Source: CAZABP01 sp964483245 (lineage in GTDB: Bacteria; Planctomycetota; UBA1135; UBA2386). From it: a stretch of DNA of 64,000 bases. The DNA is taken from positions 1 to 64,000 of the forward strand of contig CAZABP010000007.1 in NCBI GenBank assembly GCA_964483245.1. Reading direction: 5' to 3'. The notes beneath the pieces were generated by a model. The model worked only from the letters and a program-made list of their open reading frames with translations, had not been told where the DNA came from and searched no databases. Both the position numbers and the translations under genes were made by a program. This document shows positions 44,842-54,001 of this stretch, in pieces. How positions within the stretch are numbered: position 1 is the first letter of the stretch; each line of letters opens with the position of its first letter.

Positions 44842-45065
44842 GCGGCCGGATCAACTTGAATGCGACGTTCCCGGGCTGCGGCGAAGGCGAGGCACGCGAG
44901 GACGTCCTCGTGCGTGAGTTGTGGAAAGTCGCTGAGCAGCTCCTGTTCGGACCTGCCGCTGGCAAGGAACTCGAGGATCTCGCCGACGGTGAGGCGGGTG
45001 CCGCGCACGCACGCCTTGCCGAAGCGGATCTCTGGGTCGATCGAGATGCGGTCGAGTGGATTCAT
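44838..45065 (-). CDS. DUF433 family antitoxin
   Basis: The 75-residue protein matches DUF433 along its length: RISIDPEIRFGKACVRGTRLTVGEILEFLASG, then LLSDFPQLTHEDVLACLAFA (winged-helix antitoxin). It is expected to neutralise the DUF5615 protein and repress the pair's promoter. Translation is coupled to the toxin by an ATGA overlap. Confidence 0.9.
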   Translation of the reverse strand: MNPLDRISIDPEIRFGKACVRGTRLTVGEILEFLASGRSEQELLSDFPQLTHEDVLACLAFAAARERRIQVDPAA

Positions 45066-45204
45066 GGTGCCAAGAGCATGTCGGAGTCTAGCCCAACTCG
45101 TCGCACGCCAGGCGTCCGCAGCTCACTCGCTCCAGGCACGGCCCGCCCTCAGAGTCCGCACGCTGCGGAACAGCGCGGCGCCGCTCGACGAAACGAAGCG
45201 CCGT

Positions 45205-46095
45205 CTATCCCTCCCCCATCGCCCGACTCCCGCGCCACAGGTTCAGGTACTCCTCCGCCGCGATCTCATCCGGGCGCTGCGTTGCGACGGCGCGCGCCGC
45301 ATCCGGCAACAGCCGCCCCGCGTCCTGCTGCCAGCGTGCCCAGCTCGCGCCGACCTGCTTGCGGCGCGACGCGAACGACGCGCGCAGGAACGCGGCGAAC
45401 GCGCGGCGCGCGGCGACGTCCAGCGTCCACAGTGATGCATCCGCACGCCGGCGCAGCCGCAGGATCGCCGAATCAACGCGCGGCCGCGGGCGGAACACGT
45501 CGCGGCCGACGCGCCGCAGCAGCTCGACGTCGTAGCCGAGCTGCAGCAACCGCGACAGGGCACTCGCGTCCCGGCCGCTGCGCGCCTGCATCCGTTCGGC
45601 GAAGTCGAGCTGCACGAGCAACACGGCGCGCTCCGGCACGCGCGGCGCCACCGGCAGGCGCGCGACGAACGGTCCGCTGATCGCGTACGGCAGGTTCGCA
45701 CCGATCAGCAGGTCACCCGCCTGCTGGCGCCGCTGCAGCGCATCGGCGACCGGCGGCGCCAGCTCGTCGCCGGCGCCGAGCACATCAGCGTGCACGAGTT
45801 CGACGCGCGACGCATCCGGCCAGCTGGTGAGTTCCTCGCGCAGCAGTTCGACCAGCTTGCGATCGATCTCGACGGCGACGACGGCGCCGGCCAGCGCGGC
45901 CAGCTCACGCGTCAGGAACCCGAGCCCGGCGCCGACTTCGAGCACGAGATCGGCGCGGGTCGGGGCGAGTTCCTGCGCCAGCAACCGCTGCAGCGTCGGA
46001 TCGAGCAGGAAGTTCTGGCCCCAGCGCTTGGACGGCCGGAAGCCGCGCGCCGCCATGCGCTCGACGTAGCGCGCGAACGACTCGCGCTCGGTCAT
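45205..46095 (-). CDS. rsmA: 16S rRNA dimethyladenosine transferase RsmA (KsgA)
   Basis: The 296-residue methyltransferase has the RsmA start motif KRWGQNFLLDP, SAM-binding motif I EVGAGLGFLTREL, acidic loop VEIDRKLVELL and catalytic motif NLPYAISGP. It dimethylates two adenines of the 3' hairpin of 16S rRNA. It ends 139 bases before the toxin-antitoxin pair and follows the FGE-like lipoprotein gene with a gap of only 10 bases. Confidence 0.95.
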   Translation of the reverse strand: MTERESFARYVERMAARGFRPSKRWGQNFLLDPTLQRLLAQELAPTRADLVLEVGAGLGFLTRELAALAGAVVAVEIDRKLVELLREELTSWPDASRVELVHADVLGAGDELAPPVADALQRRQQAGDLLIGANLPYAISGPFVARLPVAPRVPERAVLLVQLDFAERMQARSGRDASALSRLLQLGYDVELLRRVGRDVFRPRPRVDSAILRLRRRADASLWTLDVAARRAFAAFLRASFASRRKQVGASWARWQQDAGRLLPDAARAVATQRPDEIAAEEYLNLWRGSRAMGEG

Positions 46096-46105
46096 GCGCG
46101 CGGCG

Positions 46106-47137
46106 TCATGGCGCCAGCAGCGACGCCAGGAACGCCGCCGTCGCGTTGCTCGTGCGCACGGACTCGCGCAGCTCGACCCACGCCTCGCGGAACAGGTTGT
46201 GGTACGACTCGCGCTGCATCATGCGGCGCAGCTCGCCGCGCAGTTCGGGCGCCGCCGCAGCATCTTGTTGCACCAGCGCCTCGAGCAGCTCGCCCGGTGT
46301 CGTCGCGACGCGCAGGCCAACCCGATCGCTCCACTCGGCAGGCAGCATCTCGACGACGAGCGCCGAGCTGCCGTCGGCCGCACCCTCGAACACGAGCACG
46401 CCGAAGTGCCCGCCGACGACTTCGCGCGGCAGCTCGTCGTGCAGTACGGCCGCCGCATGGATGCCGCCGAGCCAGGCGCCAGCGCTGCGCCACAACCGCA
46501 GCGACGGCGGCAGCCGCTCCCAGGAATCGACGAGCCCCTGGTATGGCCCGCCGATCCGCCAGCCGAGCGGGAATGCGCTGTAGAACCACGCCGGCACCGA
46601 CTCGGTCCACTCGGCGACGTTGCCGATCAGGTCGTAGCAGGCCTCGCCGCTGCGGCCGGACTCGAACACCCCTGCCGGCATCGCGCGCCCGAGTCCGAGA
46701 TCCCCGGTGTTGGCAGCACCCGGATTGCTGCGATCCCCCCACGGAAACCGGTAGCGCGGGCGTCCGCCGCCGCCGGCGGCGAACTCCCACTCGTCGCGGC
46801 GCGGCAGCCGCGCCCAGCGCCAAGCGGCGAATGCACGCCCCTGCGCCAGCGTGACGCGAGCCATCGGCAGCGTGCCTTCGCCGCGGCCGACGTTGGTCAG
46901 CAGCGGCAGTTGGGCGTCGCTCGGCACCGCCGAGCTCTGCGCGAGGAACTCACTCCAGTCGCGGCGCGTCGTCTCGAACCGGTCGAGCAGGAACGGCCCG
47001 CCGGCGGCGGCGGGGCGGACATACAGCACGAGATCCTGCAACACGCCATGGCGCAGATGGCGCGGCACCCGCGGCGCCGTCGTCGTCTCGCCGGCGCAGC
47101 CGGCAGCCAACAGCAGCAGCGCCGCGATCCGGATCAC
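46106..47137 (-). CDS. FGE-sulfatase-domain lipoprotein, probably non-catalytic
   Basis: The 343-residue protein starts at a GTG overlapping the stop of the OmpA gene (GTGA). A lipobox (LLLLAAGCAG) predicts lipid anchoring at residue 14. The core is a formylglycine-generating enzyme fold: FLLDRFETTRRDWSEFL, RLPRRDEWEFAAGG, YRFPWGDRSNPGAANTGD and DLIGNVAEWTE. The catalytic cysteine pair expected after the GG(S/H) strand is missing, so it is likely a binding protein. Confidence 0.82.
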   Translation of the reverse strand: MIRIAALLLLAAGCAGETTTAPRVPRHLRHGVLQDLVLYVRPAAAGGPFLLDRFETTRRDWSEFLAQSSAVPSDAQLPLLTNVGRGEGTLPMARVTLAQGRAFAAWRWARLPRRDEWEFAAGGGGRPRYRFPWGDRSNPGAANTGDLGLGRAMPAGVFESGRSGEACYDLIGNVAEWTESVPAWFYSAFPLGWRIGGPYQGLVDSWERLPPSLRLWRSAGAWLGGIHAAAVLHDELPREVVGGHFGVLVFEGAADGSSALVVEMLPAEWSDRVGLRVATTPGELLEALVQQDAAAAPELRGELRRMMQRESYHNLFREAWVELRESVRTSNATAAFLASLLAP

Positions 47138-47814
47138 TTCTCCAACATGAGGATCTCGACGCGCCGGTTCTGACGCTTCGCGTCGGCGCCATCACCTGGG
47201 TTCGCCGGCCGCCATGGGCCGAAGCCGGCGGCTGAGATCGTCTGCTCGCCGACGCCCTGGCTGATCAGGTAGTGCGCAACGGAGAACGCGCGCGCCAGCG
47301 ACAGCTCGAGGTTGTTCTTCCACGGGCTGTTGCGGATCGGATCGGAGTCGGTGTGACCGTCGACGCGCAGCTTCTTGCCGGACTGTTTGAGCGCCGACAC
47401 GAGCTCACCGAGCGTGCGCTTGCCCTGTTCGGTGACCTCGGCCGAGCCGGAGGAGAACAGCACCTCTCCCTGCACCTCGAACGCGTACCCCTCGGCGGTC
47501 GGTACCAGGCTGACGCCGGCCGGCAGCGCGCGGCCGCCCTTCTCGAACTCGGCGAGCAGCTCGGCGAGCCGGCGCTTCTGCGCGTCGAGCTCCGCCGCGT
47601 CGGCAGCGCGGCTGCCGAGCTTGGCGACCGCGTCGGACAGCCGCACGTTCTCGTGCTCGAGCTCGCCCTGGTAGCGCTTGAGATCCTCCAGCTGCCGTTG
47701 CAGCGCGGCATTCGCCGCCTTGCAGTCGCGATACTGCGACTCGCTGACGCAGGACGCAAACGTGAGCAACAGTGCGGCCGCGCCGCAGCGCGTCCATGCG
47801 AACGATCCGGTCAT
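47134..47814 (-). CDS. OmpA-family lipoprotein with coiled coil
   Basis: The 226-residue protein has a lipobox (LLTFASC) and a coiled coil at about residues 30-90. An OmpA/MotB-like peptidoglycan-binding domain follows, with VDGHTDSDPIRN and NLELSLARAFSVAHYL. It probably anchors the outer envelope to the cell wall; planctomycetes do make peptidoglycan. The strong ribosome site AGGAGGGG lies just before the ATG. The next gene overlaps by GTGA. Confidence 0.9.
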   Translation of the reverse strand: MTGSFAWTRCGAAALLLTFASCVSESQYRDCKAANAALQRQLEDLKRYQGELEHENVRLSDAVAKLGSRAADAAELDAQKRRLAELLAEFEKGGRALPAGVSLVPTAEGYAFEVQGEVLFSSGSAEVTEQGKRTLGELVSALKQSGKKLRVDGHTDSDPIRNSPWKNNLELSLARAFSVAHYLISQGVGEQTISAAGFGPWRPANPGDGADAKRQNRRVEILMLEK

Positions 47815-48008
47815 CGGAAGCCCCTCCTGTTCGATCCTTGGGTGAACCTCATCTGGTGCGCGAACGCGCGGCCCCGGGCGCTGCCCGCGCCGTGACCGCC
47901 CGCCGGCGGAGGTTCGTACCGGGATCACGCTCCCGAAGCCAGCACGACGTCGCGCGCTGCGGCCCGGATGCCCCCGGCGCCGCGCGCGGACCATGTGGCT
48001 GTTCGCGG

Positions 48009-48506
48009 CTACTTCGCGAAGACGCCCAGCGGCCCGGTCGGGCCGAGGTCGAACACGACGTGGTAGACGGCGAACATCCCGTACAGCATCACGAACGTGC
48101 CGATCAGCGCCGCCGCGGTCACCCAACCCGGCTCGTGCTCGGTCTCCTCGACCTCGATCCGCGCGCGGGCCGAGGTCCGGGCCGGCGCCGCCGCACCACG
48201 GCGCGGGGCCGCAGCGACCTCGACGACCTCTTCCTCGACCAGCAGCGTCTCCTCGGCCGACAGATCTTCGGTGACCATGCCGGTCGCGTCGTCCTCGAGC
48301 GCGTCGGCGAACACCAGCTCCTCTTCGCCGGTGCGACGCGTGCGCAGGGCATCGACGTCCTCGCGGCGGAACTTCATCGAAGAACTGCCCTCACGGAAGG
48401 CACGGATCTCGCCCTCGGACACGAGCTTCTTGAGCTCTTCGCTCTTGAGGTTCAGCTCGCGCAGGGCCTTCTCGAACGACAGATAGTCTTCGCTGGGATT
48501 CGACAC
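48009..48506 (-). CDS. Helix-turn-helix protein with C-terminal membrane anchor
   Basis: The 165-residue protein has a GTG start. The N-terminal 55 residues form an excisionase/MerR-like winged helix (FEKALRELNLKSEELKKLVS, EIRAFREGSS, FRREDVDALR). An acidic linker rich in glutamate and valine follows, then one or two membrane segments near the C-terminus (about 127-150). Small proteins of this shape are, as I recall, common in Planctomycetota, and their role is unknown. It may be a membrane-tethered DNA- or protein-binding factor. Confidence 0.75.
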   Translation of the reverse strand: MSNPSEDYLSFEKALRELNLKSEELKKLVSEGEIRAFREGSSSMKFRREDVDALRTRRTGEEELVFADALEDDATGMVTEDLSAEETLLVEEEVVEVAAAPRRGAAAPARTSARARIEVEETEHEPGWVTAAALIGTFVMLYGMFAVYHVVFDLGPTGPLGVFAK

Positions 48507-48574
48507 GTCAGGGAGCTCCGGATCGTTGGCTGAGGAGCGGGGGTTGGGAGTGGGGACGAAAGCGGCGCAGGAGT

Positions 48575-49174
48575 CTACCGCCTCTCCGTGCCGGTGCGAC
48601 CCGGCTCCGGCGCGGTTCCCGTGCTCGCGGGGGCCTCGGCCGGGACGCTCGGTCCGGCCGTATCGGTGATTCCCCGCCGCTCGAACAGCTGCTTCAGCTG
48701 CCGGTAGCTGTACTCGGACTCGTCGTTGTACCCCTCGAGCTGGAGATCCAGCTCGATGTTGCGGGCACCGACGAGATGGATCCGGCGCATGCTGTTGGTG
48801 CCGCCGCGTGCTTCGTAGACCGCGAGCTGGCGGCGCTTGGTGTCGATCAGGTACAGCACCGACGTGCCGACGCCGTAGCTGCCGGTCACGGCGATCATGC
48901 CGTCGCCGCTCATCGCGCTGCTGTCGTCGCCGCCGTACACCATCGGGGTGGACGGCGGAGTCGACGTCGTCGACCGGTTGCGCCCGGCGGGCGGCGTCGG
49001 CGGCTCACGTCCCTGCAGATCCGGCCGCATGCCCGGCTCGCCGGCGTGCAGCGCAGCCGGGACAGGCAGCCAGCTGCTGCCGGCCAGGAACGCGACCGTC
49101 GCGATGCACAGCGACGCGAACAAGCCCGGGAACCGCAGGCGGCCGCCGGGACCTGGCGAGGAAGGCGTGCTCAT
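48575..49174 (-). CDS. Exported hypothetical protein
   Basis: The 199-residue protein has an N-terminal hydrophobic segment (FPGLFASLCIATVAFLAG) acting as signal or anchor and a proline/serine/threonine-rich linker. A short conserved-looking core follows (GTSVLYLIDTKRRQLAVYEARG and RNIELDLQLEGYND), then a low-complexity tail. I do not recognise a named family. The YLIDTKRRQLAVYE pattern recalls propeller-like or sensor proteins. The upstream spacer contains the second REP-like element. Confidence 0.65.
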   Translation of the reverse strand: MSTPSSPGPGGRLRFPGLFASLCIATVAFLAGSSWLPVPAALHAGEPGMRPDLQGREPPTPPAGRNRSTTSTPPSTPMVYGGDDSSAMSGDGMIAVTGSYGVGTSVLYLIDTKRRQLAVYEARGGTNSMRRIHLVGARNIELDLQLEGYNDESEYSYRQLKQLFERRGITDTAGPSVPAEAPASTGTAPEPGRTGTERR

Positions 49175-49228
49175 CGGGCGCGGGAGAGTAGCGGATCCCG
49201 GCCGCGGTGCGCTAGCCGGCGGACCCTG

Positions 49229-49315
49229 GCCCGCCTGATTCGCGAACCCCTGCTGCGAACGGCGCAGCATCGCGCACCGCGCGCCTCGCGACGGGCTTCA
49301 CGAATGATGCGGGCT
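49229..49315. repeat. REP-like inverted-repeat element, copy B
   Basis: The left arm (49229-49246, GCCCGCCTGATTCGCGAA) and right arm (49297-49315, inverted AGCCCGCATCATTCGTGAA) are imperfect inverted repeats. They match the arms of copy A at 17853-18073, including the inner CCCCTGCTGCGAACGGCGCAGC. The core is much shorter (about 50 bases against 180). The right arm contains the TGA stop of the histidine kinase gene, as the right arm of copy A contains a stop. Confidence 0.78.
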
Positions 49316-50761
49316 CGGCAGCCGCAGCGTCACGCGGAACCCCTCGCCCGGCCGGCTGTCCAGCTCCATCTGCCCCTCGTGGTTGCGCACGATCGAGAAG
49401 CAGATGAACAGCCCGAGGCCGGAGGCGTCCGGCCGGTCCTTGCTCGAGAAGAACGGATCGAGGATCCGCGGCAGCAGGTCCGGCTCGACCCCGGGGCCGT
49501 TGTCGGCGACTTCGAGCAGCACGAAGTTCCCCTCGGCGCGGCCGGTCACCCGGATCCGACGTTCCCGCTCGACCGTCTCGAGCGCATCCGCAGCGTTCAG
49601 GAACAGGTTCAGGAACACCTGCTGGATCTCGTGCAGGTCCCCGACCACCTGCGGCAGGTCGTCCGGCAGCTCGATCTGCAGCTCGATCCGGCTGTGCGCG
49701 AACCGATGTGCGACCAGCGCGCGGGCCGCCTCGACCGCGGCCCGCGCCGCGAACGGCTTCGCCGTCACGGCGCGCGGCGAGAACTCCAGCACGCGGCGCG
49801 CGATCCCGGCGATCCGCTCGAGGCCGTCGCGCACGAGACCGAGGTAGACCCGGTCCCGCTCGCCCAGATCGGTGCGCTGCTCGAGCCGCCGCACGGCGTT
49901 CAACATCCCACCGATCGGATTGTTGATCTCGTGCGCGATGCCTGCCGCCAGCGTCCCGATCGCGGCGAGTCGCGACGAGACCAGCAACGCGCGCTCCTTG
50001 CGCTGCGCCTCGGCCGTGGCCGCGGCGACCGCCTCCTCGAGCTCCGTCGTGTGCCGGCGCACGCGGTCCGCCATCGCGTCGAACGCACCGATGACGCCAT
50101 CCAGCTCCGCCGGACGCGGCACCTCGGCCAGGCGCGCGGTGTAGTCCCCGGCGCCGATCCGGCGTGCGGCCCCACCGAGTGCCCGCAGCGGCTGCACGAC
50201 CGAGCGACCGATCAGGAAGAACCCGACCGCCGCGAACACCAGCGTGCTGACGAGCAGCGCCCCTGCCAGCAGCCCGAACGACAGCGTCGGACTCGGCACA
50301 TTCGGCACGTACCAGACCCCGGCCAGGATGTTGCCGGCTTCGAGCGGGATGCAATAGCCGTCGTCGACGGCGACTTCGCCGCGCCGCGCGAGCGCCGCCT
50401 GCATCCCTTCGCGCAGGGCCGCGAGCACCGCCGGCGTGCGCTCGCGGTCGACCGCGCCGAGCGGATTCAGCTCGACCAGCGCCGGCGCACCGATCCGGCT
50501 CCCGGTCCAGACGTAGACGTCGGACAGCCAAGACTCGAGCCCTTCGCCGGCCAGCGCACGGCGGACCCAGTTCGCGTCCACCTGCTCCCCGCCGGACGCG
50601 GCGACGGCGCCGGCCAGCGCCGAGCTCAGGATGCTGCCGTAGGCGCGCGTCGCCCGCGCCAGCTGGTCGCGCTGCGCCACCAGCGAGGTCCCCTGCAGCG
50701 CGAGCAGCACCAGCAGGTTCAGCAGCAGGATCGACAGCAGCAGGCGCGCGCGCAGCGACAC
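49298..50761 (-). CDS. Membrane sensor histidine kinase
   Basis: The 487-residue protein starts at a GTG. Two membrane segments (about residues 7-25 and 166-188) flank a periplasmic sensor domain. A HAMP domain, then HisKA (GIAHEINNPIGGML, phospho-accepting His) and HATPase_c follow, with N box NLFLNAADAL, G1 DNGPGV and G2 GLGLFICFSI. No response regulator gene is adjacent, so it is an orphan kinase. It starts four bases after the GspF-like gene ends, suggesting co-transcription. Confidence 0.93.
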   Translation of the reverse strand: MSLRARLLLSILLLNLLVLLALQGTSLVAQRDQLARATRAYGSILSSALAGAVAASGGEQVDANWVRRALAGEGLESWLSDVYVWTGSRIGAPALVELNPLGAVDRERTPAVLAALREGMQAALARRGEVAVDDGYCIPLEAGNILAGVWYVPNVPSPTLSFGLLAGALLVSTLVFAAVGFFLIGRSVVQPLRALGGAARRIGAGDYTARLAEVPRPAELDGVIGAFDAMADRVRRHTTELEEAVAAATAEAQRKERALLVSSRLAAIGTLAAGIAHEINNPIGGMLNAVRRLEQRTDLGERDRVYLGLVRDGLERIAGIARRVLEFSPRAVTAKPFAARAAVEAARALVAHRFAHSRIELQIELPDDLPQVVGDLHEIQQVFLNLFLNAADALETVERERRIRVTGRAEGNFVLLEVADNGPGVEPDLLPRILDPFFSSKDRPDASGLGLFICFSIVRNHEGQMELDSRPGEGFRVTLRLPSPHHS

Positions 50762-50765
50762 CCGG

Positions 50766-51914
50766 TCACCGGATGCTCTGCATCAACTTCAGCAGCGGCG
50801 CGAACAGCGCGAACACGATCAGTCCGACGACGACCGCCATGAACACGAGCAGGATCGGATCGATGATCTTGAACACCGTGTCGACCGTGCGCCCGACCTC
50901 GGTCTCGTAGCGGCGCGCGATCTTCTGCAGCATGTTGTCGAGCTCGCCGGTCTGCTCGCCGACGTCGACCATGTTGACGACGACGTCGTCGAAGATCCCG
51001 CTCTCCCCCATCGGCACCGCGATCCCCGCCCCCTCGCTGATGCTGGAGCGGATCCGCGTGACGGCGCCGCCGAGTGCCACGTTGCCGACCGAGCCGCGCA
51101 CGATGTCGAGCGCCTCGAGGTGCGGCACGCCGCTCTGGATCAACGTCCCGAACGTCGCCGCGAACCGCGCCACCAGCGCCTTGCGCACCAGGGTCCCGAA
51201 CAGCGGGATCCGCAGCAGCAGCCGGTCACGCCCGAGCCGGTAGCGCGGTGCGCGCACCAGCAGCAGGCGGTGCAACGCGATCAGCAGGCCGATGCCCGCC
51301 GCGTAGGCCCACCACCAGGAGCCGATGTGCTCGCCGAGGTTGATCACGAACTGCGTGATCGCCGGCAGCTCTTCGATCGAGCCGAATTGCTGCACGAAGA
51401 TGTCCTTGAACCGCGGGATCACGAACAGGAACACCAGCACGAGCACGCCCGCCGCGACGCACAGGATCGCGACCGGATACGCGAGTGCACCGACGACGCG
51501 GCTCTTCAGCGCCTGCGCGGATTCGAGGAAGCTCGCGAGCCGCAGCAGGATCTGGTCCTGGATGCCGCCCGCCTCGCCGGCGCGGATCATGTTCGTGTAG
51601 AGCCGGTCGAAGACCCCTTCGTGCTTCGCCATCGACTCCGACAGCGAAGTCCCACCCTCGACGTCCTCGACGAGCTCGGTCAGGATCCGCTTGAGCTGAC
51701 CCGGCGGAGTCTGCCCCTCGAGCACGCGCAGGCTGCGCGCGATCGGGATCCCGGCGTCGAGCAGCACGGCGAGCTGCGTCGTGAACTCGGCCAGCAGCGC
51801 CGGCGTGACGCGACGGCCGCGCCAGCGCGACCCTGCGTGACCGTTCTGCTGGGCAGGACTCTCGGCCGGGAGCGCGCGGGTCGGCGCAACCTTCCGCTGC
51901 AGTTTCTTCGGCAT
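50766..51914 (-). CDS. Type II secretion / type IV pilus inner-membrane platform protein (GspF/PilC)
   Basis: The 382-residue protein has two T2SF repeats. The first is LAEFTTQLAVLLDAGIPIARSLRVLE ... MIRAGEAGGIQDQIL and the second ARFAATFGTLIQSGVPHLEALDIVRG ... MVDVGEQTGELDNML, each followed by membrane helices (three in total). It is a normal-length GspF. No GspE or pseudopilin gene is adjacent; the next gene is a histidine kinase four bases downstream. It is the better of the two T2SF proteins in the window. Confidence 0.93.
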   Translation of the reverse strand: MPKKLQRKVAPTRALPAESPAQQNGHAGSRWRGRRVTPALLAEFTTQLAVLLDAGIPIARSLRVLEGQTPPGQLKRILTELVEDVEGGTSLSESMAKHEGVFDRLYTNMIRAGEAGGIQDQILLRLASFLESAQALKSRVVGALAYPVAILCVAAGVLVLVFLFVIPRFKDIFVQQFGSIEELPAITQFVINLGEHIGSWWWAYAAGIGLLIALHRLLLVRAPRYRLGRDRLLLRIPLFGTLVRKALVARFAATFGTLIQSGVPHLEALDIVRGSVGNVALGGAVTRIRSSISEGAGIAVPMGESGIFDDVVVNMVDVGEQTGELDNMLQKIARRYETEVGRTVDTVFKIIDPILLVFMAVVVGLIVFALFAPLLKLMQSIR

Positions 51915-51999
51915 CTGGCTCGGATTGGGTGCGGGCTGGGCCGGCCCGCGACCATGGTGCAGAGGCGGCACCCCGGCCACAAGGGGACGCTGGCGCGCG

Positions 52000-52902
52000 T
52001 CAGCTGCCGAACAGCTCGCCCACGACATCGATCCCGAGCCCGGCGTGCAGTCCGGCCACGCCGAGCAGCAGGACTCCGGCCACCAACACCAACCACGGCC
52101 AGCGCGGTGCGAGCAGGCTCGGCAGCGGAGCCAGCGGTTCGAACGGCTGCGGTGGTTCCACCGCCGGGATGTCGATCCCCCGCGGCGGCGCGGTCGCGAG
52201 CACCCGTACGACGACGGCCGTCGCGTTGTCCGGACCGCCGCGGCGCACCGCCTCGCGCACGAGCTCGGTCGCGGCGTCCTGCGCCCGCGGGAGCTGCAGC
52301 AGGCGGATCGACTCCGGCAGCGGCACGACGTCCCACAGGCCATCGCTCGCGAGCAACAGTTGGTCCCCGGCCTGCAGCTCGACCTGCAGCAGGTCCACCT
52401 CCTCCTCGGCGCGGCCGCCACCCACGCAGCGCGTCAGATGTGCCTCGGCCCCGCGCAACGCGTGGTCTTCGGTCAACTGCGTCAGCTGCTGGCCGCGCAA
52501 CCGGAGCGCCCGCGTGTCACCGACGTGCGCGATCGTCAGCGTGTCCGGTTCGACCAGCGCGGCGGTCAGCGTGGTACCCATGTCGGCGAGCCGCGGGCTG
52601 TTGCGCGCGGCGGCGAACACGGCGCGGCAGGCCTCGGCGAACGCACTGCGCAGTTGCGGCAACGGCAGCTCCGACGGTGCGGAACAGGCAGCCCCGACGG
52701 CGCGGATCGCGGTGCGGCTCGCTTCCCCGCCACCATGCGCGCCACCCATGCCGTCCGCGATGACGGCGAGCAACCGGGCCGGCGATCCACTGCGCGGCTG
52801 CTGCACCAGCAACAGGTAATCGTCCTCGTTGGCGCCGCGCACACGCCCGGTGTGCGTCGCCGCGCCGACGTCGAACGGCAGCTCCAACCGCAGCTCGGTC
52901 AC
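52000..52902 (-). CDS. PP2C-type Ser/Thr protein phosphatase with membrane anchor
   Basis: The 300-residue protein has the PP2C metal-binding motifs: DVGAATHTGRVRGANEDDYL, VIADGMGGAHGGGEAS, GTTLTAAL, IAHVGDTRALRL, ASDGLWD and GGPDNATAVVVR. A single membrane helix lies at about residues 270-290. The GTG start overlaps the lipoprotein stop (GTGA). It is probably the partner phosphatase of the giant kinase encoded two genes upstream. Confidence 0.93.
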   Translation of the reverse strand: MTELRLELPFDVGAATHTGRVRGANEDDYLLLVQQPRSGSPARLLAVIADGMGGAHGGGEASRTAIRAVGAACSAPSELPLPQLRSAFAEACRAVFAAARNSPRLADMGTTLTAALVEPDTLTIAHVGDTRALRLRGQQLTQLTEDHALRGAEAHLTRCVGGGRAEEEVDLLQVELQAGDQLLLASDGLWDVVPLPESIRLLQLPRAQDAATELVREAVRRGGPDNATAVVVRVLATAPPRGIDIPAVEPPQPFEPLAPLPSLLAPRWPWLVLVAGVLLLGVAGLHAGLGIDVVGELFGS

Positions 52903-53987
52903 CGCACCTCCTCGCCGACCAGGAACGTGCTCGACGCGCGCCGGCCGGCGACGGTCTGCACGAGCACCTGCAGCCGGTCCCCGCGCAGGCCGGCGGGCAA
53001 CGGCGCGACGTAGCGCAGCCGCGTCCCGCTGCGCGCCGCGCTCTGTAACAGCGTGCGTTCGAACGCGTGCATCGCCTCGTCGTCGAGCGCGCGTCCGTCC
53101 AGCCGCAGCCGCACGACGCTCAAGTCCTCGGCGGCGTCGACGACGAGTTCCTCGGTGCCATTGCCGGGGCGCAGCGAGAACACGGCGGCGCTCGCCGCAC
53201 GGATCGATTCGCTCGCATCCAGCGACTTGAGCTGGCGTGCGGCCGATTCGACCAGGCGCCGGGCCGAGTACGCCGCGATGCTGGCGCGCGCGACCTCCGC
53301 GTCGTCGCCGATCAGGAACGGCGGCACGATGACCGAGATCAGGAACCCGACGAGGTCGGAGCGCTCGATCAGCGGCAGGTCGAGCGGCCCCGCGCCGAGC
53401 ACCGTGCTGAAGACCGCGCGGCCGCTCTGCAGCTCGCGGACCGAGATGCGCAGCTGCGCACGCGATTCGTACGTGTGGTCCGGCACGACGACGCCGAGCG
53501 CGAGCACGAGCCAGACCGCGAGCGTGATCGGCCACTGGCCGTTGACACCCTGGAACTCGATCGGTCCGTCCTGCAGCCCCTCGACGATCACCAGCAGGTC
53601 GTGCCCGGCTTCGCGCGCCTGCTCCAGCAGTTCGTCGAGTTCTGCCGATCGCGCCGGGACGCCCGGACCCGGCGGTGCGATCCGATGGCGCACGGGCGCC
53701 TCCGCGAAGTCACGCTCGGTGGAGACGAACACGTTGCCGGCGCGCAGGATCTCGACGAACCGCGCCAGCGGGATCGCTTCCTCACCCGCGCCGGACCCGT
53801 CGGCGGCGATGAACGTGCGCGCGCCCGGCTCGGATCCTTCCTGCGGTCGCACGAACGAGCCGCCGCTGATGACGACGGAGTACGGCAACGGCGGCCGTGC
53901 CGCGAGCGCCGAGAAGTCCGGCAGGCCGCTGGTCGTGCAGCCGGCGGCCAGCAGCAGGGGCACGAGCACCGACACCGCTCGCGTCAT
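52899..53987 (-). CDS. Lipoprotein of unknown function
   Basis: The 362-residue protein has a lipobox (LVPLLLAAGC, Cys17). An internal hydrophobic segment lies at about residues 155-175 (ITLAVWLVLALGVVVP) and another near 225-240. The rest mixes alpha and beta elements, with no family I recognise. The start at 53987 is set by the lipobox. It ends in a GTGA overlap with the phosphatase gene and begins 14 bases after the kinase gene ends, so it belongs to the same operon. Confidence 0.75.
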   Translation of the reverse strand: MTRAVSVLVPLLLAAGCTTSGLPDFSALAARPPLPYSVVISGGSFVRPQEGSEPGARTFIAADGSGAGEEAIPLARFVEILRAGNVFVSTERDFAEAPVRHRIAPPGPGVPARSAELDELLEQAREAGHDLLVIVEGLQDGPIEFQGVNGQWPITLAVWLVLALGVVVPDHTYESRAQLRISVRELQSGRAVFSTVLGAGPLDLPLIERSDLVGFLISVIVPPFLIGDDAEVARASIAAYSARRLVESAARQLKSLDASESIRAASAAVFSLRPGNGTEELVVDAAEDLSVVRLRLDGRALDDEAMHAFERTLLQSAARSGTRLRYVAPLPAGLRGDRLQVLVQTVAGRRASSTFLVGEEVR

Positions 53988-54001
53988 CGGGGATCGGTGC
54001 C

